This document shows, piece after piece, positions 27,529 to 36,175 of a stretch of 64,000 bases of DNA. Source of the stretch: Pedobacter mucosus (GTDB lineage: Bacteria > Bacteroidota > Bacteroidia > Sphingobacteriales > Sphingobacteriaceae); contig NZ_CP087585.1 in NCBI RefSeq assembly GCF_022200785.1, forward strand, positions 4,650,001 to 4,714,000, given 5' to 3'. The notes below the pieces were generated by a model that saw only the letters and a list, made by a program, of their open reading frames with translations, was not told where the DNA came from and made no database searches. Each line of letters begins with the position of its first letter. The first letter of the stretch is position 1. The translations under genes and the position numbers were made by a program.

Positions 27529-28125
27529 TTATTTTACACTAATTCTTTCTACTACAGCTTTGCCATTAGACTCATCAGTTCCTTCGATTTCAGCATATTT
27601 AACATTTGGAAGCCAAAAAGAACCACCTTCAATTCGTACAAAAAGTCTCCTAACTAAAATCGTTTTGTTATTTATGTTTACGGAAACATGATAACTTTTA
27701 TCATTGGATCTACTTAAAATAAAGGCTAATTTTTTATAGGATACAAACCTGAGTTCGTACTGATCTTTCTTAATTTCTTTTATGTCAAGTCCGTAAGCGA
27801 ATTTTTTTTGAATATAACCAAGGTCTTTTTTCACTCCTTTCTCTGCGTATCTTATCCAATAAATATGAATCGGATTTGAAACATCAATGTTGCCTTGCGC
27901 ATTTAGATTAATGGCATAAATAAGTGTATTCGTATTTGGATCTCGTTGAAGGTAAAACAATAAGTTATCAATATTTTTTGGTGTCGGAAAATTTATAGTC
28001 GACGGATTTTTAGATTGTGCAGCTAAATTTTTCACATAAAATAGTGAAACTATAAGTATAAGAATTACTTTGGAGGTAAATATTTTTGTGGCAAAATCTA
28101 TGTGGTTATTTAATTTTATCGGCAT
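27529..28125 (-). CDS. DUF4833 protein
   Basis: 198 residues. A signal peptide or anchor lies at ~14-36 (IFTSKVILILIVSLFYVKNLAAQ). The remainder matches DUF4833 as I know it: LLFYLQRDPNTNTLIYAINLN, PIHIYWIRYAEKG, LGYIQKKFAYGL. The function of the domain is unknown. It is the last gene of a tight operon, 23 bases after gtrA, next to a phosphatidyltransferase, which hints at a periplasmic role in lipid or glycan metabolism. Confidence 0.85.
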   Translation of the reverse strand: MPIKLNNHIDFATKIFTSKVILILIVSLFYVKNLAAQSKNPSTINFPTPKNIDNLLFYLQRDPNTNTLIYAINLNAQGNIDVSNPIHIYWIRYAEKGVKKDLGYIQKKFAYGLDIKEIKKDQYELRFVSYKKLAFILSRSNDKSYHVSVNINNKTILVRRLFVRIEGGSFWLPNVKYAEIEGTDESNGKAVVERISVK

Positions 28126-28148
28126 TGGGTTCGAATAAAAACGCTTAC

Positions 28149-28613
28149 TTATGCATAAATGTCACTGTGTTTTTTTAATCCACATGTCTCAACTTTTTTA
28201 TTTGCATTAGTCTTTATGCTAAATACCCAAAACTTCATTAAAGGGTAATTGAATCCATAAGAAACAATGCTGTCAATTAAAAGTCGACCAATTCTATAAT
28301 CCATATTAAGCGTTTGATGTAATAAATAAGTGCCGGTAGATTTTAAAGATATACTACCTAATACAACGCTAAAAAACCTAAAAGCTTGCTTTTTTGCTGG
28401 TATGGCGTAGCCATTATTATTTATGAAAGCCCAATATCTATTAATAAAAAAGTTAACGGCTCCGCCAATTGTTCCTGATATTAAGATGGAAAACGCAAAG
28501 TGAATGTGAAGTTTTTCAGTTAACAAAATCATTAGTCCATAATCGGTAACTCCTCCCGAAAACGCTGAAACTTGGGCTTTAAGGAAAATTTTGACTGATT
28601 TTATTTTGATCAC
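28149..28613 (-). CDS. GtrA-family membrane protein
   Basis: 154 residues with four hydrophobic helices. The family pattern is visible in FSGGVTDYGLMILLTEKLHIHF, GTIGGAVNFFINRYWAF and SYGFNYPLMKFWVF. GtrA proteins are thought to move lipid-linked monosaccharides across the inner membrane for glycan modification. The start overlaps the stop of the CDP-alcohol phosphotransferase by four bases (ATGA). Confidence 0.88.
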   Translation of the reverse strand: MIKIKSVKIFLKAQVSAFSGGVTDYGLMILLTEKLHIHFAFSILISGTIGGAVNFFINRYWAFINNNGYAIPAKKQAFRFFSVVLGSISLKSTGTYLLHQTLNMDYRIGRLLIDSIVSYGFNYPLMKFWVFSIKTNANKKVETCGLKKHSDIYA

Positions 28614-29302
28614 TGTCGCTTTTCCTCCTCATCTTTCCTATCTCCTAAATTTAATAGATTTATAGAATCTTTGATGTTAATGAACAAAAGTAATAGGGTA
28701 ACAATAGCAGCTAGATAAGTAATTGAGCCCGGTAATATAATTTCGAAAAGGAGAATAAATGCAATAATTACGCGTAGCTCAGTTGGACCAAGTTTGCCAG
28801 AATCTATGTTATATATGCCAGCAATTTTATACCTTAATAATGAAATAATCATCGACCAACCGTAGAAAACAACAAACAGAAAGCCTAATACTTTAGAATA
28901 TATAGGCGCATAAAAGTAATAGCCAAGTCCGATCAGAATTATGCTCAACCAATCCATCATGATGTCAAGCGCAAAACCATACCATTTTCTTTGAATTTGG
29001 CGATAATAAGCAAGCCTTCCATCGAGCGAATCACCAATCCAATTTACCATTAATCCTAATAGGCCAATAGAAAGATAAATCCGACCGTAGTAAATTGCTA
29101 AAATAAAGGCTGAAAAAACTATTATTGAACCAATAAAGCCAACAATAGTCATTTTATTTGGGGTAATAAATGGCGGAACTTTTTCTAGTAAATAACGTAT
29201 TAAACGCTGTTCGCCTTTCTTTAAAATATTTGTCCTTGCACGATCTTCAAATAAATTTTCAGGTTTGATAGTTCTTTTGTCGTCAGCCGATTTCAATGCC
29301 AT
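28610..29302 (-). CDS. CDP-alcohol phosphatidyltransferase family protein
   Basis: 230 residues with about six transmembrane segments. The metal-binding motif reads DSLDGRLAYYRQIQRKWYG then FALDIMMD. It keeps D-x2-DG, G-x3-D-x3-D, but the usual AR is AY and the spacing to Gly is one longer than the textbook form. It would transfer a phosphoalcohol from a CDP-activated donor to an alcohol, making a phospholipid or sphingolipid head group. The second substrate cannot be read from the sequence. It sits in one operon with PhyH, GtrA and DUF4833 genes. Confidence 0.85.
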   Translation of the reverse strand: MALKSADDKRTIKPENLFEDRARTNILKKGEQRLIRYLLEKVPPFITPNKMTIVGFIGSIIVFSAFILAIYYGRIYLSIGLLGLMVNWIGDSLDGRLAYYRQIQRKWYGFALDIMMDWLSIILIGLGYYFYAPIYSKVLGFLFVVFYGWSMIISLLRYKIAGIYNIDSGKLGPTELRVIIAFILLFEIILPGSITYLAAIVTLLLLFINIKDSINLLNLGDRKDEEEKRQ

Positions 29303-29453
29303 TGTATGTTGCTATAATGATTCCTGAAATAATTACGTTTTCTGGTTTGTATAATTTTACTGCGATTCTCTTTGGAAAGCTTTTTAAAAATTGAGTCGAG
29401 CGCTGTAGTTTTCCTGATCTAACCAGGTAGCCAAATAATAAAATAAATAACAT
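29283..29453 (-). CDS. 56-aa protein, easily missed operon member
   Basis: It starts at 29453, three bases after the PhyH stop, and ends inside the phosphotransferase gene (20-base overlap). The product is MLFILLFGYLVRSGKLQRST then QFLKSFPKRIAVKLYKPENVI and ISGIIIATYNGIEIG. It has a hydrophobic start, a basic middle and a second hydrophobic stretch near the end. The frame fills the gap between two co-directional genes almost exactly, the usual sign of a real operon member. No family recognised. Confidence 0.6.
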   Translation of the reverse strand: MLFILLFGYLVRSGKLQRSTQFLKSFPKRIAVKLYKPENVIISGIIIATYNGIEIG

Positions 29454-29456
29454 AGA

Positions 29457-30263
29457 TTATTTAATTATTCCTGCAAAACGCTGGTAAAATACAGTTGGAC
29501 TATTTTCATCTTTGGGCGCATATTTTCCTGCAATAATCGGAACGTAAATTACCCTTCTTCTACTTTGCTCGCCTCGAACGGAAGATTCAGCAACTCTATG
29601 CCATAATCGGCCGTCATGTACGGTTAAGTCGCCGGCGTTTGGCAGTATTGAAACTTCTGCGGTATCTGGATTATTATCTAAAAAATACTTTTTTCTGAAC
29701 AGCATTTGATAAATATTTTGTTTATGCGTTCCAGGAATGATTTTTAAACCACCATTTTCAGGCTGCTGTGTGCTCAAATGAATACCCACATTGAGCATCG
29801 GATTTAATTTTCCACCGTAAAAAATATCCCTTAAACCATCAGTGTGCCAGCCCATTTTACTAAACTTACTTTCAGGGCCATTTATATAGTGGTTAAAAAC
29901 CATTCCATCTTTTTCTTCAGTACCCAAACGGGCGCCATTGCCAGCAAGTTCCAGTAAAGCAGTAAAACGTGGATCGAGTAAAAGGCCGCTTAAAGTTTGG
30001 TGATGCTGATTTATAAACGCAAAACGCTGAACAATAGGCAAGCCATTAAGATCTTTACCATATTTAATCGGTACGCCATTTATTTTTTTGATATCATTTT
30101 TTATCCATTTTCGTTCTACCTGGCGGGAAGCTTCTATAATGGCATCTACTGTTTTAGGCGCAATAAAGTTTTTAAAATGAATAAATCCATGCTTTTGAAA
30201 AAAATCGAGCTGTTCGGTGGTTAATTTATCAGATAAGATAAAGGTTGGATACGCTGTAGCCAT
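29457..30263 (-). CDS. Phytanoyl-CoA dioxygenase (PhyH) family Fe(II)/2-oxoglutarate enzyme
   Basis: 268 residues forming a double-stranded β-helix. The iron site is WHTDGLRD (His-x-Asp near residue 136) and distal His in VHDGRLWHRVAES; the 2-oxoglutarate Arg lies in RRRVIYVP. PhyH proteins hydroxylate lipids, amino acids or small molecules. First gene of an operon with a small membrane-like protein, a CDP-alcohol phosphotransferase, GtrA and DUF4833, so a lipid or head-group substrate is likely. That link is inference. Confidence 0.88.
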   Translation of the reverse strand: MATAYPTFILSDKLTTEQLDFFQKHGFIHFKNFIAPKTVDAIIEASRQVERKWIKNDIKKINGVPIKYGKDLNGLPIVQRFAFINQHHQTLSGLLLDPRFTALLELAGNGARLGTEEKDGMVFNHYINGPESKFSKMGWHTDGLRDIFYGGKLNPMLNVGIHLSTQQPENGGLKIIPGTHKQNIYQMLFRKKYFLDNNPDTAEVSILPNAGDLTVHDGRLWHRVAESSVRGEQSRRRVIYVPIIAGKYAPKDENSPTVFYQRFAGIIK

Positions 30264-30614
30264 GTGAAGTAAGTTTTAAGATTGAGGAAAAAAGAATTTT
30301 TGATAGAAGAATTATGCGCAACAACAGCACATTCGCATTCGCGAGTGGTTCTGTACTGAAGAAAAATAAAACTGAATTGTTTTACTTGACATACTCTATA
30401 GATTTAGTAGTTATTAATACAAACGTAACAATTATTTAATGAGTTGAAGAATATTTTTCATTTTATTTGTTTGATTGATTTAATTTTTACCGTCAGGTTC
30501 TTATAAGGAAATCATATGCAAGAATGTTTAGCTTTGATTCTCAAACTTAATAAATGCTAAGAAATACTATTATTGTTTTAGCTAAGAATTAGATAAATCA
30601 CAAACGAACCAAAT
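30264..30614. other. Divergent intergenic region before the YeiH gene
   Basis: 351 AT-rich bases between the PhyH operon and the YeiH gene. Both promoters should lie here. I see no ORF and no strong palindrome. Confidence 0.55.
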
Positions 30615-31988
30615 ATGTCAACAGAAAACAATTCGACTAATAACTCGGCCGCTTTAACAGATTCGGGAATTACTCCAGATAAAAAAACATTTTTGCAGTC
30701 GATAACCGAAGATTGGTGGGCCGTTATTTTAGGAACAATAATTATCGCAACCGTACTTTACCTAAGTAATAATGGCACAACTATTTCCTTGCCTTTATTT
30801 AAATGGGCAAGCACCAGCGATTTTTTTGGCAAGATTATGTCTAGTCAAAATTTACTTTTAATTGCTGAAACTTGGGTCATTTTTTTGGCGTTAGCTTCAA
30901 TTGCTATCGCATTATCCGGAGGTAATGTTGCAAAATTTGCAGCTGGTTTTACCTTGATTTACTTTTTGGCAATTTTATCATTCATTATTGGAGGTAATAA
31001 AAACGTATCTTATTTAGGTTTAGAATATGTGGTTTTTGCACTTCTTATTGGAATTTTTTTAGGGAATTTAGTAAAGCTTCCATCTTGGTTAAAAGAAGCG
31101 GTACGTTCCGAGTTTTACATCAAAACCGGATTGGTTATTTTAGGAACATCAATATTATCTGCAGACTTAATTAAGGCAGGTTTACCCGGAATTGTACAGG
31201 CTGTTATTGTAGTTACCGCTGTATGGTTTTTCTCTTTATGGCTAAGTCGTAAGTTAAAAGTCGACGATGAATTTGGTGTGATATTGGCTTCGGCTGTGTC
31301 CATTTGTGGCGTTTCGGCAGCTATTGTTGCCGCTGGCGTTATAAATGGTGATAAACGTAAATTATCTTATGTAACAACGTTGGTGTTAATTATGGCAATT
31401 CCCATGATGATTGTTCAGCCTTGGGCGGTTAGGTATTTTCACATACCTGATGTGATTGGAGGGGCATGGTTAGGCGGAACTTTAGATACCACAGCAACCG
31501 TTACAGCTGCGGGAGATTTGGTTGGTCCGATTGCAGTGAAGGCTGGTGTTATTGCAAAATTCTCTCAGAATGTATTTATCGGAGTAGCCGCATTTTTTAT
31601 CGCAATTTGGTGGGCTTACAGAAAACCTAAAGGTGGCGAAGGAACGGTTTTGGCTAAAACAGAAAGTCCTGGATTAAAAATTGTTTGGGAACGTTTTCCG
31701 AAGTTTGTCCTCGGTTTTATTGCCGCATCTCTAGTATTCTCATTTCTACTGTCTGTTACGACTGCCAAAAGTGTAGCTCCAACTTTAAATGGTTTAAGAA
31801 CGGTTTGGTTTGCTATCGCGTTTATATCAATCGGCATGGAAGCCAAGTTTTCATCATTGGTAAAACTCCAGGGCGGTAGACCAGCATTTACGTTTGTAAC
31901 CGCTCAAATTTTTAATATATTCTGGACGCTTTTATGGTCATACATACTATTTGGTGGATATATTTTTCCCATTCCAGACTTTAAATAG
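30615..31988 (+). CDS. YeiH-family membrane transporter (UPF0324)
   Basis: 457 residues with about eleven transmembrane segments. An N-terminal ~45-residue cytosolic extension is rich in Asn/Ser/Thr. The core shows family features: FYIKTGLVILGTSILSADLI, AVSICGVSAAIVAAG and WLGGTLDTTATVTAAGDL. The family is called putative sulfate exporter, but the substrate has little experimental support. Monocistronic with a strong bidirectional terminator at 32012. Confidence 0.9.
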   Translation: MSTENNSTNNSAALTDSGITPDKKTFLQSITEDWWAVILGTIIIATVLYLSNNGTTISLPLFKWASTSDFFGKIMSSQNLLLIAETWVIFLALASIAIALSGGNVAKFAAGFTLIYFLAILSFIIGGNKNVSYLGLEYVVFALLIGIFLGNLVKLPSWLKEAVRSEFYIKTGLVILGTSILSADLIKAGLPGIVQAVIVVTAVWFFSLWLSRKLKVDDEFGVILASAVSICGVSAAIVAAGVINGDKRKLSYVTTLVLIMAIPMMIVQPWAVRYFHIPDVIGGAWLGGTLDTTATVTAAGDLVGPIAVKAGVIAKFSQNVFIGVAAFFIAIWWAYRKPKGGEGTVLAKTESPGLKIVWERFPKFVLGFIAASLVFSFLLSVTTAKSVAPTLNGLRTVWFAIAFISIGMEAKFSSLVKLQGGRPAFTFVTAQIFNIFWTLLWSYILFGGYIFPIPDFK

Positions 31989-32011
31989 TGGTGATCGCAA
32001 AACTTAATTTT

Positions 32012-32051
32012 AAATGAAAAAGCCCAATAATGAGGTTGGGCTTTTTCATTT
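32012..32051. terminator. Bidirectional terminator, 16-bp stem
   Basis: AAATGAAAAAGCCCAA (32012-32027) pairs exactly with 32036-32051 around an 8-nt loop. A/T-runs lie on both sides. It serves YeiH and the convergent glycosidase gene, whose stop codon it touches. Confidence 0.9.
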
Positions 32052-33258
32052 ATAGGATATTTAGAAATCCAGATAGGTTAAATTCATCATTCTTTTTACG
32101 CTGAGCTTGATGTTTTTCAATGTGTTGCATCGCCAATACAATAGCATCTGCATATGGCGAATATAGATTTCGGTCATGTGGATGATCTGCATCTGCATCC
32201 CACAAACCAGAGTGATGCCAAACGTGTAAATGATCCCAATCTGGTCGATCAATAATAGGATAGAGGCAAACGCCTTCCAACTGAACACCCAAATCGAAAG
32301 CTTTAATACACTCTTTGGTAATTAACTCAATCCAGTTTGGTCTATGTTCACCAGAATGACTCGTTTCTGTGAGTAAAATTGGCTTGTTATATCGTTGGTA
32401 TGCTTCTAAAAATAGTGATGAAAGCCCTCTAAATCTTGGATCTGGTTCTAAATTTGCCCATGGAAGGAAAGTAAATTCATTCGAAATCCATTGATTATTA
32501 TAGTAAAAATTGAATCCAAGGTAGTCAATAAGGTCATCACTTCCTCCAAGTTCTGGGCAGATTTTGCCAGTCAACATATCAACAGCCTGATACTGGATTT
32601 CATGATCTTCAGCTGCTTTGCGTACCATTTCTGGATTGGCATTTAAAGGCGGAACAATGTTTACAAGTGGCTCAGTAGTTAAAATTTTAACGCTTGCATC
32701 AATTGCTTTCATTGCTTTAATGCCTTGTATATAAGCCCTAATCAATGAATATTTAACATCCCAACCCATTCCTCGGGCATAGGGTGTCGTACTGGCATGG
32801 TCGCCACCTAGCCAGGAAATAAAACCGACTTCATTAACAGGTGTAACAATCAACTGCTCATTTGGGCAATATGATTTAAAGAAATTTGCAAATGCAGAAC
32901 ATACAGCTACAAAGCGACTTTCGAAATGAGGATGCAACGGACTTAAGTCATCTGGATAACCAAAATGGCAGATATCCCAAATTTGTTGAATTCCATTTTC
33001 TTTAGCTGCATCGATCATTTTAGCAACAGATGTAAAGTCGAAAACAAATGGCTGAGTCTCAATTTTGCTCCACCTTATTCCTTCTCTCACGGTAAGTATG
33101 CCTATACTTTTTATTAAGTTATAATCCGTAGCTGCATTTGTAAGGTGGCCAGTAATTTCTGACAAATCCACACGATTACCATAATGATTTAACTGATCTG
33201 AACATTCAAAACCAGCCATCCAAAACGACCGAAAAGGGGATTGATTTTTTTCTATCAT
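32050..33258 (-). CDS. Clan GH-A glycoside hydrolase (GH1-like)
   Basis: 402 residues, a TIM barrel without a signal peptide. The acid/base Glu is in TPVNEVGF (residue ~142) and the nucleophile Glu in LLTETSHSG (residue ~298), both at the ends of β-strands 4 and 7 as in clan GH-A. The start FWMAGFECSDQ and LGFNFYYNNQW resemble GH1 β-glucosidases, but the protein is shorter than typical GH1 enzymes. Substrate unknown; probably cytosolic. Confidence 0.8.
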   Translation of the reverse strand: MIEKNQSPFRSFWMAGFECSDQLNHYGNRVDLSEITGHLTNAATDYNLIKSIGILTVREGIRWSKIETQPFVFDFTSVAKMIDAAKENGIQQIWDICHFGYPDDLSPLHPHFESRFVAVCSAFANFFKSYCPNEQLIVTPVNEVGFISWLGGDHASTTPYARGMGWDVKYSLIRAYIQGIKAMKAIDASVKILTTEPLVNIVPPLNANPEMVRKAAEDHEIQYQAVDMLTGKICPELGGSDDLIDYLGFNFYYNNQWISNEFTFLPWANLEPDPRFRGLSSLFLEAYQRYNKPILLTETSHSGEHRPNWIELITKECIKAFDLGVQLEGVCLYPIIDRPDWDHLHVWHHSGLWDADADHPHDRNLYSPYADAIVLAMQHIEKHQAQRKKNDEFNLSGFLNIL

Positions 33259-33483
33259 CTATTTAGAAGCAGTTTATTGGCGATTAATGTATTTCATGAG
33301 AACTAAAGTTTGGTTAAAAGAAGTTGATCATTCATGGTTTTCTCTTAACATTTAATAGTGATAAAGGTTTCGCTTAATTGCATAAGCCACTTATATTATA
33401 GAAATAAATTATCTTTTTAAGATTTAAGATATCTGCATTTTTAGGAAAATATTTTAGTGATATTTAATTGGCATTAACAGCAC

Positions 33484-34170
33484 TTAAGTAATCCTTATCG
33501 TATCGATGGCTGCAACCCATTCATTCCTAGTGCAGCGGCTACAATCGTTTGCGCTGGTGAGCGTTGAAACTTGTCCGCAGTGTGTGCAAGCATATTTGCC
33601 AGCCAATAATATTTGTTTAGACCTTTTGTTGTATACCTTAGGAAAAACTGGCAGTCCAAAAACTACTTCGTCATCTTTAAAATATAGAAAGCTAACCTGC
33701 CCATTTGTTTCAAGTACCGCTGTTTTTACCTGCCCAAGGTGTTCTATTCCTTGTGCCCGCATTTCTGCAAAAAATTCATCCTTCGCAAAATTTGCGTCTC
33801 CTTCTTCGGCCAGTGTAAACCTGCCATCTTCGATAATGTACATGGGTATGCCTTCTAAAATATTTTCAACACCCTGATTTTTTGCTGCTAAGAAAGTTAT
33901 TAAGCGATAAATAAAGAGAATAACGGTAAATACGAGTAAGGAAGGCAATATTGCAGATTCCTTATTAAGCATTGGATCTCCTGCTGCAGAACCTAGCGCA
34001 ATAATAATAGCAACTTCAAATATGCTAAGTTGGCGCACCCCTTTTTTGCCTGTAGAGCGAAGAAAGATGAGTACCATAACGAACATGATCAAGGTTCTGA
34101 TCGTGATTTCAAGCGCAAGAGACCAATCTAATTCGTAAAGGAAAACTTCTTGCCAATTAATAGCAGCCAT
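33484..34170 (-). CDS. DUF421 (YetF-type) membrane protein with a C-terminal zinc ribbon
   Basis: 228 residues from the ATG at 34170 (MAAINWQEVFLYELDW); an ATG at 34194 would add eight residues. Three transmembrane helices lie in the first ~90 residues, then the DUF421 soluble domain (GVENILEGIPMYIIEDGRF; MRAQGIEHLGQVKTAVLETNGQVSFLYF). The C-terminus adds CTHCG...CSRC, two CxxC pairs 13 residues apart, a likely zinc ribbon not part of standard YetF. The function of the family is poorly known. Confidence 0.85.
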   Translation of the reverse strand: MAAINWQEVFLYELDWSLALEITIRTLIMFVMVLIFLRSTGKKGVRQLSIFEVAIIIALGSAAGDPMLNKESAILPSLLVFTVILFIYRLITFLAAKNQGVENILEGIPMYIIEDGRFTLAEEGDANFAKDEFFAEMRAQGIEHLGQVKTAVLETNGQVSFLYFKDDEVVFGLPVFPKVYNKRSKQILLAGKYACTHCGQVSTLTSANDCSRCTRNEWVAAIDTIRIT

Positions 34171-34194
34171 ATAAATTTTAATTCCTAAACACAT

Positions 34195-34609
34195 TTTTAA
34201 AGAATTTGTTCGGCAAGAGTTTTTTTATAGGGGCTTTTTAAAGATGAAAATCTATTCAATTTTTGATTAACTACAGACGTAGTGACGTATTTATTACTAA
34301 GTCAGATTTCATTTATAGGAATGTATTATCAAAGATTTCGCAAATAAAGCAACTAATTTTAAATCTCAATTTTGATGATATCATCAACACTTACTCTTTT
34401 ACAGATAAGAATTCCTTTTGTATCAATAGGTAGAATACAAAAAACCACGGGTACGCTAAATATTTCTGGATTCCCAGCAATCCTGCTAAACTGTCTACTT
34501 TAATCTCATGGTTTTTTTGTCGTAGCTCATATGATAACGTGTGCTGTACAAGGATTCTTTTAATGCATTTATAAATACGTTATCACATTTTTATGAAAAT
34601 TGTGTAAAG
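34195..34609. other. Intergenic region, possibly with a decayed ORF
   Basis: 415 bases. On the minus strand, 34370-34560 contains two overlapping open stretches in different frames (one reading VDSLAGLLGIQKYLAYPW, another RVSVDDIIKIEI before a stop at ~34358). They may be remnants of a lost gene. No family can be assigned. Confidence 0.35.
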
Positions 34610-35713
34610 CTATTGTCTCTGAAGTATTTTCTTACTATTCAAAAATGCTTCTATTCCATCAAAAATAAGCTTATGCATTTGAGCATTGTAATGAACACCA
34701 TCACTTTGATATATTCCTGATATTTTATTTTTCGTTATATTAGAAATATCAATAAATGGAATATTTTTACTTTCGCAAAAAGCTAGTGCCTTTTCGTGAT
34801 AATTGTCATAAGGCTCAATTAAATATTTATCTAAAGATGGTTCAGCTCTCGGCGGCATTATATAAATCACAGTGCTGTTTGAAGATTGAAGCGTCGCATA
34901 ATATTCGTTAACACTTTCAACATATTGATCAGATGATTGCCTGATAAAGGGATTGTACATTGAATTTGTGCCAAGAGCCAACAAATAAAACACTTTTGAT
35001 TTTGTATTGGAAAAGACATTTGCAGCGTTTTTGATTTCTAAAGGTAAAAAGCTTCTAAAGCTACTACCAGACACGCAAGCCCTTAAAAAGAAATAATTCT
35101 CGTTTTCTAAAGACCGTTGCTCGGTCCCTGTTTTGTAAAGGCTTTTAATTAAAACTGGATTATTCAAACACTTAATTTCAAAAACAGCTTCTTGTAAGTC
35201 AGAATTTAACAGGTTTCTTCCATCCATCAAAATATCTTTTTGTTCAATTCCATTTGCATTAACTGAACTATAAAGCTTACCATTTCTAGTTATTTCCAAA
35301 TTACCATAATCCTTTCCTCGATCATATACTAGGGAAATTATATTTGACATAGATTTAAATGAAATTGATGATCCTGGTTGCAATAACAAGCTTGAATTTG
35401 TTGGTCCTGAATTGCTAATACTGTAGCTCCCATTTATGACAATAGCGTATCTATCTAAGTCATTGAAATTTGTAAGTCCAATAAAAGCGTCTTTACTTAA
35501 TGAATTTGCGAAAAGGTTGAACCAATTTTGTTCTGAAACACCGACGGAGTTAGAGCCTTCAAGGTTGCTATCTCCTATTCCAACGACTATAATGTTTGTT
35601 TGGGTTGGATCTAAAATATGTTCATTCGATTCAATAGCTGATTTCTTGCAACAAGAAAGACTAAGTAAACCAATTAAAAAAATTAAGGCACGTGAAGAAT
35701 GTGAGAGAGTCAT
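34610..35713 (-). CDS. SGNH/GDSL-family hydrolase lipoprotein
   Basis: 367 residues from the ATG at 35713, which gives a clean lipoprotein signal (MTLSHSSRALIFLIGLLSLS then Cys21-Cys22). An upstream ATG at 35755 would add 14 residues before it. SGNH blocks are visible: GIGDSNLEGS (Ser), LALGTNSMYN (Asn region) and SDGVHYNAQMH (Asp-x2-His). It is probably an esterase or O-acetyl hydrolase anchored in the envelope. No partner genes are adjacent; it is the last core gene before the island. Confidence 0.82.
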   Translation of the reverse strand: MTLSHSSRALIFLIGLLSLSCCKKSAIESNEHILDPTQTNIIVVGIGDSNLEGSNSVGVSEQNWFNLFANSLSKDAFIGLTNFNDLDRYAIVINGSYSISNSGPTNSSLLLQPGSSISFKSMSNIISLVYDRGKDYGNLEITRNGKLYSSVNANGIEQKDILMDGRNLLNSDLQEAVFEIKCLNNPVLIKSLYKTGTEQRSLENENYFFLRACVSGSSFRSFLPLEIKNAANVFSNTKSKVFYLLALGTNSMYNPFIRQSSDQYVESVNEYYATLQSSNSTVIYIMPPRAEPSLDKYLIEPYDNYHEKALAFCESKNIPFIDISNITKNKISGIYQSDGVHYNAQMHKLIFDGIEAFLNSKKILQRQ

Positions 35714-36116
35714 TAAGTATTTAAGTTTTTTATACAAAAATAATATTATAATCAAGAAATTAATATCTTAAAACGACGTATAAACACCTGATTTAGTATT
35801 CTTTAATGCAGTTCAGGTATATCTACAAGCGAAACATAGTTAATATTAAAACTATTTGTCTTGAGAAATTTAAACAAATCCGAAAGATAATCAACGGTTG
35901 ATGGTATTGGGCTAGCATTATCTTGTAGATCAGCGTTTCATTGCGTTTTGCTTCAAAAACTTATGAATAATTTGGAGAGGTGATTTAAATCCTTTGACTA
36001 AAAAGATATCAATTATTCGCTTTTTTATTAAAATTTTGAAAATTCTAAATATTTATGATTTGAATTGCAATGTAGGAATTGAAGTTAACCAAATTTACAA
36101 TAATATGTATAATCAT
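35714..36116. other. Intergenic region flanking the island
   Basis: About 400 AT-rich bases between the SGNH gene and the stranded tRNA terminator. I see no gene or repeat. Before island insertion this would have been the spacer downstream of the tRNA genes. Confidence 0.5.
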
Positions 36117-36150
36117 AAAAAAACCGCTTTAGAGATATCTAAAGCGGTTT
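36117..36150 (-). terminator. Original tRNA-operon terminator, now stranded at the island's left end
   Basis: A 13-bp perfect stem (AAACCGCTTTAGA / TCTAAAGCGGTTT) with a 4-nt loop; the minus-strand T-run is the A-run at 36117-36120. It lies four bases from the attL repeat. Without the island it would sit directly after tRNA-Glu. Confidence 0.75.
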
Positions 36151-36153
36151 AAT

Positions 36154-36175
36154 GTAGCCCGCAGGGGAATCGAAC
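36154..36175. repeat. attL: 22-bp copy of the tRNA-Glu 3' end
   Basis: Identical over 22 bases to 48524-48545, which covers the acceptor and T-arm 3' part of the intact tRNA-Glu gene. The match stops abruptly at both edges. Confidence 0.9.

Noticed and set aside
36154..36175. A partial tRNA gene
   Set aside because: Only 22 bases match tRNA-Glu and the sequence then diverges; it is an att copy, not a gene.
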